Source: a bacterium | GTDB taxonomy: Bacteria > Armatimonadota > Fimbriimonadia > Fimbriimonadales > Fimbriimonadaceae | DNA length: 64,000 nt | NCBI GenBank assembly: GCA_013823945.1 | Contig: PNMZ01000003.1 | Coordinates: 124,001-188,000 of the forward strand | Direction of reading: 5' to 3' | Part shown: positions 8,081 through 16,259 of the stretch, in pieces | Position numbering within the stretch: the stretch's first letter is position 1 | Layout: each line of letters starts with the position of its first letter | The notes under the pieces: model-generated | The model's database searches: none | What the model saw: the letters and a program-made list of their open reading frames with translations, nothing else | What the model was told of the DNA's origin: nothing | Program-made: the position numbers and the translations under genes

Positions 8081-9046
8081 ATGGTTTCTGCTTTAGCATT
8101 GCTATCAGTCATGACTTCGAACGATCTTGAGGATTATTCTTTTCGGACAAGGTTTTCGGAGAGCTTTATTAGTCAAATATCGTTATCTGCGGATTATGTG
8201 GTTAGAAGTCGATGGGTTACACCGAATGTAGAGTCACGGGGAGTATCGCAACGAGTTTATCAGAGTGCAGCTGCGCGGGAAAAAGTCAGTTACCATGTTT
8301 TCGTTCCGACTGCATATCAATCGGAAAAGGAGAGAAGATTTCCGGTTGTCTATTGGCTTCATGGATCGGGAGGAGGGGTTCCAGGAATTGCGCCATTGAG
8401 TAGATTCTTTGACAAATTGATGACGGATGGAAACATGCCGATGACAATAGTAGTTTTTCCCAACAGTATGGCAAGTGGGATGTGGTGTGATTCTGTAGAT
8501 GGAGTAACACCCATTGAGACGGTAGTTGTCAAGGAGATTATTCCACGAGTTGACTCTGAATTCCGGACAGTTTCTGACCGAAGGGGCCGTGCTGTTGAAG
8601 GCTTTAGTATGGGTGGGTATGGGGCTGCTCGATTCGGCTTTAAATATGCGGATCTATTTAGTGGTGTTTCGATGCTAGCCGCCGGCCCATTGGATTTAGA
8701 GTTCTCCGGCCCGAGAGCCACGGCAAATCCTAGTGAGCGAACGCGGATTTTGGATGAAGTTTACGGTGGCAAAATTGAAAACTTCCGTGAGATGAGTCCG
8801 TGGAAACTTGCTGAACGCCATCAGAAGCGGATTAAGGCAGATGCTAAAATTAGGATTGTGATTGGAGCAGATGACTTCACGCTTGAATCTAATCGTAGAT
8901 TTTCTGGACTTTTGGATCAACTTGAAATATCACATTTGTTTGATATCCGGCCAGGAGTAGCGCATGACACAATGAAGTTACTATCCTCACTTGGAGACGA
9001 TTACGGAAACTTCTATAGTGAACTTTTTGAGGGCAAAAGTGATTAA
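8081..9046 (+). CDS. esterase-D-like alpha/beta hydrolase
   Basis: 321 residues of the esterase D / S-formylglutathione hydrolase / mycolyltransferase-like group. The features are YHVFVPTAYQ, the oxyanion strand PVVYWLHGSGGG, the nucleophile elbow GFSMGGYGA, the acid region VIGADDFTLE and the His in RPGVAHDTMKLL. A short hydrophobic N-terminus (MVSALALLSVM) may be a signal peptide. The substrate is probably a carboxylic ester. The gene lies between two copies of a DUF1905 gene on the opposite strand, in a small duplicated segment. Confidence 0.8.
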   Translation: MVSALALLSVMTSNDLEDYSFRTRFSESFISQISLSADYVVRSRWVTPNVESRGVSQRVYQSAAAREKVSYHVFVPTAYQSEKERRFPVVYWLHGSGGGVPGIAPLSRFFDKLMTDGNMPMTIVVFPNSMASGMWCDSVDGVTPIETVVVKEIIPRVDSEFRTVSDRRGRAVEGFSMGGYGAARFGFKYADLFSGVSMLAAGPLDLEFSGPRATANPSERTRILDEVYGGKIENFREMSPWKLAERHQKRIKADAKIRIVIGADDFTLESNRRFSGLLDQLEISHLFDIRPGVAHDTMKLLSSLGDDYGNFYSELFEGKSD

Positions 9047-9054
9047 AAATCTAA

Positions 9055-9351
9055 CTAAATTGTGAGTTGTAGGAGCATTATAGTAGCTTGAGTTTTTTGA
9101 TGAAAAGCAATTTGTTCGGCCCTTTGAACGGCGACTTTGACGGGGAGGAGATAGGCACCGTCTTTTGGGAAGAGGGAGGTTGTGAATGTTGTAGAGCCGA
9201 TTGTGGCGGTGCACGGGATGACACCCCACCCGTAGGTGAGCTCGGCGGCGATGGACTTGATTTGGGCAGAGATGTCCGGCGGGATTGGCAGGAACATGTA
9301 TGGCGGCGGGCCGCGCCATTCTATTGTTTCGGCGGTGAAGGTGAATTGCAT
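9055..9351 (-). CDS. DUF1905-domain protein (intact copy)
   Basis: A 98-residue protein matching DUF1905 along its length: FTFTAETIEWRGPPPYMFLPIPPDIS, then ELTYGWGVIPCTATIG, then TTSLFPKDGAYLLPVKVAVQRAE. Family members are small beta-barrel-like proteins of unknown function, sometimes fused to YdeI-like domains. About 190 bases (9129-9315) are closely similar to 7830-8016. A DinB gene transcribed the same way starts upstream and ends 6 nt before this gene's ATG, so the pair is probably one transcript. Confidence 0.75.
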   Translation of the reverse strand: MQFTFTAETIEWRGPPPYMFLPIPPDISAQIKSIAAELTYGWGVIPCTATIGSTTFTTSLFPKDGAYLLPVKVAVQRAEQIAFHQKTQATIMLLQLTI

Positions 9352-9357
9352 TAGGGA

Positions 9358-9858
9358 TTAGCGTTTGGAAACCCAGTCGAGATCAATTCCCTTGGCGTAT
9401 ATCAGTTCTTGGAGTTGACCGATGTGGATTCCGATGTGGCGAATGTTCACGAGTTGATGTTCAAATTTTGGGATTCGGTACCAAGAGAACCCGGATGTAG
9501 GTGCGTTGAAATCTATGTTGGCGAGGAAGTTGGTGAGGTTTTGCTCTATGAACGTGCAGTAATCGAGAAGATCCTGCTGGGAGTAGAGGAGATCAGCGGG
9601 AGGGATTCCGGTTTCATCATCATCCCACAGGATGCGGGCGTGATCGACGTTCTTTTCCCACGGAATGAACTCTTCGAGAGTTGGAGCGAGGTAGAGGTGG
9701 GTGTAGTAGAGTGCGTGATAAGCGATTCGCCAATAGGTGCGTGGGTGGTCGCCGGAGTTCCATAATTCGTCAGGACATCGTTCGATGGTCTGGTGGAGCA
9801 TGGCGAGGGCTGCGCGGTATTGACTTTCAAATCCGGCGATCATTTGCATAGAAAACAT
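9358..9858 (-). CDS. DinB-family protein
   Basis: 166 residues with DinB helices: FESQYRAALAMLHQTIERCPDELW, then TYWRIAYHALYYTHLYL carrying the metal His positions, and a C-terminal IRHIGIHIGQLQELIYAKG. Start ATG 9858 is preferred; the frame back to 10038 overlaps the divergent VOC gene. ATG 9849 and 9843 are alternatives. It lies 36 nt from the divergent VOC gene, which could share a control region, and 6 nt before the DUF1905 gene, with which it likely forms an operon. Confidence 0.75.
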   Translation of the reverse strand: MFSMQMIAGFESQYRAALAMLHQTIERCPDELWNSGDHPRTYWRIAYHALYYTHLYLAPTLEEFIPWEKNVDHARILWDDDETGIPPADLLYSQQDLLDYCTFIEQNLTNFLANIDFNAPTSGFSWYRIPKFEHQLVNIRHIGIHIGQLQELIYAKGIDLDWVSKR

Positions 9859-9894
9859 TATACTGAATGGAGACTCTTTTGGTAGAATTGTGAA

Positions 9895-10233
9895 ATGAGA
9901 ATTGGACGGGTGGTTCTTTTTGTGGATGATGTTGCGGGCTTGGCGGAGTTTTATCAGCGATGTTTTGGAATGGAGATTGTGAGTAAGGAGAAGGGATGGA
10001 TTGAGTTGGATGGTCGAGGATGTAATTTGGGGCTTCATGCGGCGAAGGGAGCCGATGGAGAGGGGTCGAATGCGAAAATTTGTTGGCTCACGGGTGATGT
10101 TTTGGGGGAGAAGGAGCGGTTGGAGGATCTTGGGGTGAAGTTTGTTCGGGAGTTTGAGTGGGAAGGGATGCGGTTTGCGGATTTTGTTGATCCGGCGGGA
10201 AATGTGGTTCAGATAACAGATCGGGGGGCGTGA
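9895..10233 (+). CDS. VOC / glyoxalase-fold protein
   Basis: 112 residues comprising one complete vicinal-oxygen-chelate domain. It opens RIGRVVLFVDDVAGLAEFYQRCFG, then GWIELDGRGCNLGLHAA, and ends FADFVDPAGNVVQITDR. The paired beta-alpha-beta-beta-beta modules usually build a metal site in a dimer. Possible roles include lyase, dioxygenase, antibiotic-binding or no catalysis; none can be chosen here. The stop codon sits inside a strong bidirectional terminator hairpin. Confidence 0.8.
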   Translation: MRIGRVVLFVDDVAGLAEFYQRCFGMEIVSKEKGWIELDGRGCNLGLHAAKGADGEGSNAKICWLTGDVLGEKERLEDLGVKFVREFEWEGMRFADFVDPAGNVVQITDRGA

Positions 10234-10255
10234 ATTTGTTCACGCCCCCCGATCT
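10218..10255. terminator. bidirectional hairpin terminator between convergent genes
   Basis: AGATCGGGGGGCGTGAA (10218-10234) and TTCACGCCCCCCGATCT (10239-10255) form a perfect 17-bp stem with loop TTTG. The VOC stop codon TGA (10231-10233) is within the stem. No long T-run follows on either side, but placement between two converging genes fits termination for both. Confidence 0.7.
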
Positions 10256-10272
10256 TCTGGTTTTGATTTGCC

Positions 10273-11601
10273 TTATGCTTTGCGCTTTCGTCGGATGACG
10301 GCGGCAGCAGCGAGTCCGAGAACAGCCATGGTGGCGGGTTCGGGGACGGCTTCGAAGCTTCCGGAGAGTGAGTAGAACTGGGTGTCGACGGCAACAGCAT
10401 CACCGTTATCAACGCCAGTGATGCGAATTGCATACGTTCCGGCGGTGAGGAATCGGCTCAGGCTTTCGTTTCCACCAAGTCCGGTGAGGTTGGACTGAGC
10501 GATCAAGGTCAGACCTGCGGCATCGAACAATGACAAGGTTAAGTCTTGGCGTTGGAACGTATTGAACGACGCTTGGGCCGGGCCACCTTGTGAAGTGATG
10601 TTGTAGATGTCACCGAGAACTTCAGCAGTGAGGTTCAAAGTACCGTCTTGGGCTAGCGCGAGGCTGTAGAAGTCGGTATCCGATTGATCATCAATGCTCA
10701 CAAAGTCGGTTGCAGTTCGGGAAACAACGCCATTCGTTGTTCGGGCATCTTCGCCGATTGCGAAACTTCCGCCTCCATTCAAGACTCCTAGCGACGTTGC
10801 ATTTGCGGCGGTGTCATTGCCAGCTCCAGCGTTTGTTTTCTCGTTCTTGTCGCCGTATCCTCGATGAGCAAGCATGATGTCGTGGAGTTGGGGGCCGTCG
10901 AAGCTCGTGTTGATAAATGGCTCCATCAAGATGCCTCGGTTGTTCGATTCACAGTGTTCGCAACCGATGCCGTGTCCGATTTCGTGGGTTAGCACGTTTC
11001 GAAGGAACCGAAATGAGTCGTTATTTATTCCATAATTGGCCATATCACCAGTATCGATCACCATGTCTCCTCCGTTCGGGAAGTAGTTGTAAGCGAGAAC
11101 ACCGCCGGCACCGTCGAGATTGCGACCACCAATTCGCATATCTGCACGAACTCCCAGAACTCCACCGTTTCCACCGGTCTGGTTTGCTCCATCGTCATTT
11201 GCTTCGTATTGGAATGACAAACCAGAAACTTGGCCCCAACGGTTATATGATTCGTTGAAATAGGTGAACCATGGTCGTTGGGTTAGATCTGATCCTCCGG
11301 GTCCGGAACCAAATGTTGTGTCGAAGCGAGTGATTAGGTTGCTGGCAATCCCGCTGGAGTTCCCATTGCTTGAATTGATGGTGTTTGTTCCGTCTCTCAA
11401 TAATCCCCAGGTGAGGGTCAAGGCATTGCCAAGTGTGTGCCCGTTCGACGGCGCAATGGCAGTGCCACCGTTCCACCGACTTATATCGGGGACGGTTTGA
11501 GCAAAAGAGGCGGATACGATGAGCAATCCGGCGAGAGTGATGAAAGTTTTCGAGATGGTGCGGTTTTGGGTTCCGTTCCTTGGGCAAGCATGCAAATTCA
11601 T
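10273..11601 (-). CDS. PEP-CTERM matrixin-like zinc metalloprotease
   Basis: A 442-residue exported protein. A Sec signal peptide ends near VSASFAQ. The metzincin zinc motif HEIGHGIGCEH lies at 206-216 (H206, H210, H216, catalytic E207), and the Met-turn-like segment 'RGILMEP' follows. After ~260 a beta-rich pre-peptidase-like domain leads to the sorting tail VPEPATMAVLGLAAAAVIRRKRKA. PEP-CTERM proteins are cleaved by an exosortase, which is not in this window. It probably degrades extracellular or surface protein. Start ATG 11601 has GAGGAG upstream. It is a single gene with its own terminator. Confidence 0.85.
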   Translation of the reverse strand: MNLHACPRNGTQNRTISKTFITLAGLLIVSASFAQTVPDISRWNGGTAIAPSNGHTLGNALTLTWGLLRDGTNTINSSNGNSSGIASNLITRFDTTFGSGPGGSDLTQRPWFTYFNESYNRWGQVSGLSFQYEANDDGANQTGGNGGVLGVRADMRIGGRNLDGAGGVLAYNYFPNGGDMVIDTGDMANYGINNDSFRFLRNVLTHEIGHGIGCEHCESNNRGILMEPFINTSFDGPQLHDIMLAHRGYGDKNEKTNAGAGNDTAANATSLGVLNGGGSFAIGEDARTTNGVVSRTATDFVSIDDQSDTDFYSLALAQDGTLNLTAEVLGDIYNITSQGGPAQASFNTFQRQDLTLSLFDAAGLTLIAQSNLTGLGGNESLSRFLTAGTYAIRITGVDNGDAVAVDTQFYSLSGSFEAVPEPATMAVLGLAAAAVIRRKRKA

Positions 11602-11716
11602 TGTGAAGGAATTCTCCTCAAGACTTCATTTTACAAGTTAGAGCAGGTGGCTTGCCACGTATATTTACTAAATTTAATGTCAGTTGTTCAGATTGGCACA
11701 GGTATGTTTTGGGGTG

Positions 11717-12205
11717 ATGGATGCATTTGAGGCGGTGTTGGAGAGTTGGCGGCGGCAGAGTCGGATGACGTTGAACTTGCTCTCGCTCTTTGATGAGCAA
11801 TTGATCCGGGTCAAACCGGCCGAGGATAGTTGGATTGCGGCGGGGCATTTTGCGGATATCCACGGGTGCCGAGTGGGGTGGTTGGCACGGGCAATGGGAT
11901 TGCCAGAGCCAGAAACTGGGGACTTGTGGTTCACAACTGAGGACAGTTGGGATTTTGTGACGGATCTTGCGGTGATTCGGTCGTGCCTCGAACGGAGTGC
12001 AGGCGAAGTGGAGGAATTTGTTCAGTCGGCGGGAGATGGGCCGGTGGGGTGTTACGACCATCCGGTGATCTTTTTGCAACACCAGTTGTGGCACGAGGGT
12101 TACCACTTTGGGATGTTGCATTTGGCGTTGCGGCAGGGTGGGGCGGAGCCGAGCGAGGAATGGGAAGAGGAGAATGTTTGGGGATTGTGGCGAGGGCCGC
12201 TCTAG
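11717..12205 (+). CDS. DinB-family protein
   Basis: A 162-residue DinB-like protein: DAFEAVLESWRRQSRMTLNLL, then DSWIAAGHFADIHGCRVGWL with the early His, and LQHQLWHEGYHFGMLHLALRQGG with the late His cluster. Metal-dependent transferase activity is possible for the family, but the substrate is unknown. ATG 11717 is chosen because codons before it do not fit the family. Its stop overlaps the opposite hydrolase gene's stop through CTAG at 12202-12205. Confidence 0.75.
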   Translation: MDAFEAVLESWRRQSRMTLNLLSLFDEQLIRVKPAEDSWIAAGHFADIHGCRVGWLARAMGLPEPETGDLWFTTEDSWDFVTDLAVIRSCLERSAGEVEEFVQSAGDGPVGCYDHPVIFLQHQLWHEGYHFGMLHLALRQGGAEPSEEWEEENVWGLWRGPL

Positions 12206-13230
12206 TTTTTTGAGTTGACAGCGGGCGGGATGTAGTTGAACGGCCAGCCATTTTTGGTGCGGGCGTCGTTTTCCTTTTGCATTACATCTTCGTCTTCGTA
12301 TTCGGTTACGAAGGCGGGTGGTTTGATCCCCAGGTCAGCATAGAATGCGGTGAAGAACGCGTCGGAGTTTTCGATCCACGGGAAGTGTCCGGCTTGGTTG
12401 ATCATGTTGACCTTGGCGCGGGGGAGGAATTGTTCTTTGAGGAGGTAGGGCATGGCGGCACCGGTGGGATCTTGGTGGCCTTGGATTAGTGTGACGGGGA
12501 ATTTGGTTTTGGGGAGTTTGGTGAGATCGTCGTAGTAATCAGCTGAGTTCAAAATGTGTTTTTGGAGAGAGATGAATACTTTTGGTTCGAACAGCTCTGC
12601 AGGGGCTAGTGATAAGTAGTAGTCTCCGCTTTGGTGTGAAAAAAAGTAGTACGGGGTGATCAGTTGGAGTTGGGCACTGACTTTTTCTGCTGGCGATAGC
12701 GTTGCGTCGAGTTCGATTTCAACGAGTTGCTTGCTGAGTGGTTCGGGGATTGCGCGGTTGAGATTGGTACCGAGGATGGTTGCGTCATAGCCTATTCCGG
12801 GGATGCTGGTGAGGATCAGATGGTGGACTCGGTCTGGGTATCGGGCGGCGTAAACGAGGGCGACAATAGCTCCCCAGCTTTGACCACAGACGATCCATTT
12901 GTCGTGCTTTTCGGATTTGCGAATGGATTCGATATCTTCGATTGTTTTGTTGAGGGAGATGAGGTTGGTCGGGTCTTGGTTGGGGATTTTGGGATGGGAT
13001 TTACCGGTTCCGAGTTGATCGAACAGGTAGGAGGTGATGTTGGAACGGGTACCGAATGCGATGGCCCAGACGGCTTTTCCGGAGAATCCGGGGCCACCGG
13101 GAAGGATGACCATGGGGGTGCCGGTGCCTAGCTTTTCGGCATGGATGGTGTAGTCACCGCGATCGACAAGGATGGGAGTGGCGAGGGTGATGAGAGCTGC
13201 GAGGGCGGTGAGCACGTTCCATTGTGTCAC
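12202..13230 (-). CDS. exported alpha/beta hydrolase (prolyl-iminopeptidase-like)
   Basis: 342 residues with an N-terminal signal peptide (MTQWNVLTALAALITLATP). The oxyanion segment is MVILPGGPGFSG, characteristic of proline iminopeptidase-like hydrolases. The nucleophile elbow is CGQSWGAIVA, the acid is in VTLIQGHQDPTG and the His in NQAGHFPWIE. It is likely an exported peptidase or esterase. The gene starts with an ATGA overlap on the small gene 13227-13514, so the two are translationally coupled. Confidence 0.85.
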   Translation of the reverse strand: MTQWNVLTALAALITLATPILVDRGDYTIHAEKLGTGTPMVILPGGPGFSGKAVWAIAFGTRSNITSYLFDQLGTGKSHPKIPNQDPTNLISLNKTIEDIESIRKSEKHDKWIVCGQSWGAIVALVYAARYPDRVHHLILTSIPGIGYDATILGTNLNRAIPEPLSKQLVEIELDATLSPAEKVSAQLQLITPYYFFSHQSGDYYLSLAPAELFEPKVFISLQKHILNSADYYDDLTKLPKTKFPVTLIQGHQDPTGAAMPYLLKEQFLPRAKVNMINQAGHFPWIENSDAFFTAFYADLGIKPPAFVTEYEDEDVMQKENDARTKNGWPFNYIPPAVNSKN

Positions 13231-13514
13231 TTTGGATAGGGGTGAAAGTGAAGAATGAGGGCGATGTAGTAGCTGGAGTTCACGGTGACATCTTGATAGT
13301 CTTTGGGTCGGTGAGAGCTGGATTCGTTGAACCGTTTTAGGAACCGTTCGGCGGCTCTTCGTCCATCGGAGCGACCGTGGTTGGTACTGAGGGGGATGAA
13401 GAACGGTACTTCACGGTAGATTCCGACTTTGAACGGTTTGCCTTTGATGGTGGTCAGGATGAGCTCTTGATCTTTGGCCGTTTGAGCGTGAGCGAGGAGT
13501 TCGGAGTAAGTCAT
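13227..13514 (-). CDS. small conserved-looking protein of unknown function
   Basis: A 95-residue soluble protein (SELLAHAQTAKDQELILTTIKGKPFKVGIYREVPFFIPLS...). It has no signal or membrane segment and is not recognised. The beta pattern ILTTIKGKPFKVGIY followed by a basic GRSDGRRAAERFLKRFNES suggests a small alpha/beta fold, possibly nucleic-acid binding. It is first in a two-gene unit with the hydrolase at 12202-13230 (4-nt overlap), which supports it being a real gene. Confidence 0.6.
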   Translation of the reverse strand: MTYSELLAHAQTAKDQELILTTIKGKPFKVGIYREVPFFIPLSTNHGRSDGRRAAERFLKRFNESSSHRPKDYQDVTVNSSYYIALILHFHPYPK

Positions 13515-13667
13515 AAATCAACTCTGTGGGCAAAGTCTGCCCTCAGTCTATCGTCAAAACAAGATGGCTGTATTTGTTGATGTGGGCAAGATTTGAGAAC
13601 TTGCATGGGAAATTTCGAAGGTGGCTTATGAGTGCCCCTGATCGATATTGAGTTTATGTTTGATATT

Positions 13668-13720
13668 CAACCCCTCCCGACCCCATTGGGGCCACCCTCC
13701 CCAGGCTTGGGGAGGGAATT
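13668..13720. repeat. dispersed GC-rich repeat, family A (copy 1)
   Basis: CAACCCCTCCC...ACCCTCCCCAGGCTTGGGGAGGGAATT matches the element at 41416-41456 in the same order, with an extra CGACCCCATTGGGGCC block in the middle. CCTCCCC and GGGGAGG make a short hairpin. It is intergenic here. Confidence 0.6.
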
Positions 13721-13729
13721 CTAGGCGGC

Positions 13730-14704
13730 CTAACAATTAGAACAGAGCTGATTTTCTTGCTCGTTCTTGCTGGAATCGACTTGACCGGGGTGGACGAGGT
13801 AGTGGGCGACGATTTCCATTGCACCACGGGAGAAGGGGGTGGTGCATTTAAAGCCGGGGACGAGGGATTTGATCTTGGAGTTATCGAAGATCATGCTGTG
13901 CATTTTGTCGCCGAGGAGGCCGGGAGCGCGGGCGGGGTCGAGTTCGGCGATTTTTGAGCTAGGGACATAGACTTTGTTCGCTTTGACTTCGCGACCAGTG
14001 AGGCGAGAAGCAGCGTGCGCGACGAGGTCGTAGATTTGGTTCCAGGTGAGCCACTCGTCGCTGGTGATGTGGAAGTTCTCACCGATGGCGGCACTGTGAC
14101 CCAGGAGGCCGTTGAAGCCTTTGGCGAAATCGGTGTTGTGAGTGAGTGTCCAGAGGGACGTGCCGTCGCCGGGAACGCAGACGGGCTGGCCCTCAAGCAT
14201 CCGATGGAAGATGGTGTAGCCGCCATCGAAGGGGAGGAGGGTCTTGTCGTAGGTGTGAGATGGTCGGACAATGGTGATAGGGAATTTTTCTTCGCGGTAA
14301 GCGCGGGTGAGGCGTTCTTCGCAGGCGATTTTATTGCGGGAATACTCCCAAAACGGGTTGTCGAGCGGAGTGGATTCGCGGACGGGGAGGTGGCTTGGGG
14401 GAGTTTGGTAGGCGGATGCGCTGGAAATGAAGATGTATTGGCTGGTTCGATCCCGAAAGAGGGCGAGGTCGCGTTCGATTTGGTCGGGAGTGTAGATGAT
14501 CCAGTTGACAACGGCATCCCAGGAGTGGTTTTGGAGGAGTGATTCGGCATCGTTGATGTCGCCGGTGATGACTTTGGCTCCGGTGGGAATGAGGCGCGTG
14601 GATTGGCCACGGGTGAGCAGGTGGAGGTCAATTCCTTGTTTGAGGGCGAGGTCGGTGCAAGCGGAGGAGATGATTCCGGTGCCGCCGATAAAGAGGACTT
14701 TCAT
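13730..14704 (-). CDS. NAD(P)-dependent epimerase/dehydratase-like protein (extended SDR)
   Basis: 324 residues with a Rossmann start MKVLFIGGTGIISSACTDLA, where the usual GxxGxxG is GGTGIIS. An acidic DINDAESL segment, the active-site-like SSASAYQ and WEYSRNKIACEE (the YxxxK pair), and VRPSHTYD follow. This resembles sugar-nucleotide epimerases and the NAD-binding CSP41-like proteins. The longer frame to 14992 overlaps the next gene and is not used. A terminator sits just upstream (14731-14762), so it is probably transcribed on its own. Confidence 0.8.
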   Translation of the reverse strand: MKVLFIGGTGIISSACTDLALKQGIDLHLLTRGQSTRLIPTGAKVITGDINDAESLLQNHSWDAVVNWIIYTPDQIERDLALFRDRTSQYIFISSASAYQTPPSHLPVRESTPLDNPFWEYSRNKIACEERLTRAYREEKFPITIVRPSHTYDKTLLPFDGGYTIFHRMLEGQPVCVPGDGTSLWTLTHNTDFAKGFNGLLGHSAAIGENFHITSDEWLTWNQIYDLVAHAASRLTGREVKANKVYVPSSKIAELDPARAPGLLGDKMHSMIFDNSKIKSLVPGFKCTTPFSRGAMEIVAHYLVHPGQVDSSKNEQENQLCSNC

Positions 14705-14730
14705 GGAGTTGACGTTACCTGGGGTGAGAC

Positions 14731-14762
14731 AAAAAAGCCCCCGGCTCGTGAGAAACCGGGGG
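14731..14762 (-). terminator. rho-independent terminator of the PDZ-hydrolase gene
   Basis: On the minus strand CCCCCGG (complement of 14756-14762) pairs with CCGGGGG (complement of 14738-14744), and TTTTTT follows (AAAAAA at 14731-14736 on plus). It lies 24 nt after the stop of the gene at 14787 and before the epimerase start. Confidence 0.8.
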
Positions 14763-14786
14763 AATGAGTATGAGCTTTTTGGTTGC

Positions 14787-16172
14787 TTATTTTTTCCTGA
14801 TGGAGTTGATCCATTCATCAAGCATGATGGTGAAGTTGTTGTTGAAGGTTCCGCGCTGCCAGCCGCGGAGACTGTCGGGTTCGGTATCGAAGTTATGGAA
14901 TAGGTGGTCGGTATCGGGGCAGATTTTGAAGGTTCCGAAGCCAGGGTTCTTTCGATTGATGATGTCGGCGATGAGCTTGTGGTCTGCTTCATAGACGACG
15001 AAGTCGGATTCCCCTTTTACGGACAGGACATGGGCGTTGGTCTTTGTCCAGTAACTGGGGAAGTTGATTTCTTGGAGTTGTCGCCAGAATTCGAGAGTTT
15101 TTCCGTTGAAGAGTCCACCGGGGAAATAGGCATCGAGGTAGGGAGCGAGTTGGGGATGGCTGACCTTGACTTCGGCGGGCGATTTCTTTTCGATCATAAC
15201 GAGAGCCATGATTTGGGCGCCGATGCGAGCTTCTTGGTCGGCTTGTTCGAAGGTTGCTCCGCCGACGAGTCCTTGGTAGCGGATTGTGTCGAGAAGATAT
15301 TCAAACCACGTGCGGCAAGCTCCACCGAAGATGGCAATACCCTTGACGGGAATTTCGCTGGCTACGATGGGGCCGAAGGAGGCACCCATGCTGTGGCCAA
15401 AAATGAAGACGTTGTTCGTGTCGACTTCTGGCTGGGATTTGAGTTGAAGGAGGGCTTGGCGGTAGATGTCTATTTCATTGTTGAAGTCGAGGTCGGCAAA
15501 GGGTCCGCCTTCGCTATCGCCGACACCGGGTTTTTCGACTCGGACGGTGACGTAACCATTTTCGGCGAAGTGGTGGAGGATTGGTCCGTCGATGGTTTGG
15601 ACATTTCCGGTTGAGGTGGCGAGGGTGTAGTCGTATGAGACAGGAGAGAACCCTTGGATGAAGAAGAAACCGGGGTGTTTTCCTGCTCTTTTGGGTTTGG
15701 TGATGATGGTGCGCATGCGTTGCCCGTTGGCGACAACATGGCTGTAGATGACTTCGTAGTTGGCGGTGCCGGGGTCACGGGGCTTTTCGACCAGGGGGGC
15801 ACTGACGGTGAGGTTTTCACCCTTTCGGTTGATGTTGAAAGTGATGTTTTGACCAGTAGGGGTTTCCCGGACGAGTTGGTTGATTTTGGGGACAGTTACG
15901 TTACCGAGCTTTGAACTGAGGATGATGTCACCGACTTGGAGTTTGAGTTTTTCTCCGGTGAGGCCAGGAACGATGGTTGTCACGACAAGTCCTTCACCGG
16001 GGTTGAGTTTGAACTTCGTAGCTTCTTCGGCGGGGAGTCCGGAGAACGCGACGCCGAGAGATCCTCGGCGGGGGAGAGTGTCGGCTTGGGTGATGACGGG
16101 AAGGTCGGGGAGAATTGGCACGGTTGGTTCGCTGGCGAGGGCGATGATGGCGAGGGTAGAGGCGATGACCAT
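14787..16172 (-). CDS. exported PDZ-domain alpha/beta hydrolase
   Basis: 461 residues. The hydrophobic N-terminus (MVIASTLAIIALA) suggests export. A PDZ domain spans ~35-125 (RRGSLGVAFSGL, GLVVTTIVPGLTGEKLKLQVGDIIL). A hydrolase domain of the S9/dienelactone-hydrolase type follows, with GFFFIQGFSPVSYD, the elbow FIFGHSMGASFG, the acid region VKGESDFVVYEAD and the late His DTDHLFHNFD. The PDZ domain probably binds peptide C-termini or self-regulates. It is divergent from the PadR gene, with a palindrome in the 87-nt spacer, so PadR control is likely. Confidence 0.85.
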   Translation of the reverse strand: MVIASTLAIIALASEPTVPILPDLPVITQADTLPRRGSLGVAFSGLPAEEATKFKLNPGEGLVVTTIVPGLTGEKLKLQVGDIILSSKLGNVTVPKINQLVRETPTGQNITFNINRKGENLTVSAPLVEKPRDPGTANYEVIYSHVVANGQRMRTIITKPKRAGKHPGFFFIQGFSPVSYDYTLATSTGNVQTIDGPILHHFAENGYVTVRVEKPGVGDSEGGPFADLDFNNEIDIYRQALLQLKSQPEVDTNNVFIFGHSMGASFGPIVASEIPVKGIAIFGGACRTWFEYLLDTIRYQGLVGGATFEQADQEARIGAQIMALVMIEKKSPAEVKVSHPQLAPYLDAYFPGGLFNGKTLEFWRQLQEINFPSYWTKTNAHVLSVKGESDFVVYEADHKLIADIINRKNPGFGTFKICPDTDHLFHNFDTEPDSLRGWQRGTFNNNFTIMLDEWINSIRKK

Positions 16173-16178
16173 GAGTTA

Positions 16179-16200
16179 CAATTTGTAATATACCAAATTG
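16179..16200. promoter_or_regulatory. candidate PadR operator palindrome
   Basis: CAATTTG (16179-16185), 8-nt spacer TAATATAC, CAAATTG (16194-16200) is a perfect inverted repeat. It lies between the divergent hydrolase and PadR starts. AT-rich spaced palindromes of this size are typical binding sites of winged-helix dimers. Confidence 0.4.
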
Positions 16201-16259
16201 AAACAAGTTGGTTCCAGGATTCTGGAAAGTTTGCTATAGTTAAGGGAGTGAAACAGGGT

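Noticed and set aside
13514-13729. Possible CRISPR-like unit from the repeated C/G-rich stretches
   Set aside because: There is only one copy locally, without regular spacers; it belongs to a dispersed repeat family.
14705-14992. N-terminal extension of the epimerase frame to 14992
   Set aside because: The extension overlaps the PDZ-hydrolase gene and its terminator and is Ser/Thr/Pro-biased shadow sequence. The Rossmann start fits ATG 14704.
15936-16259. N-terminal extension of the PadR frame
   Set aside because: It is antisense to the PDZ-hydrolase gene; the winged helix starts at about 16260.
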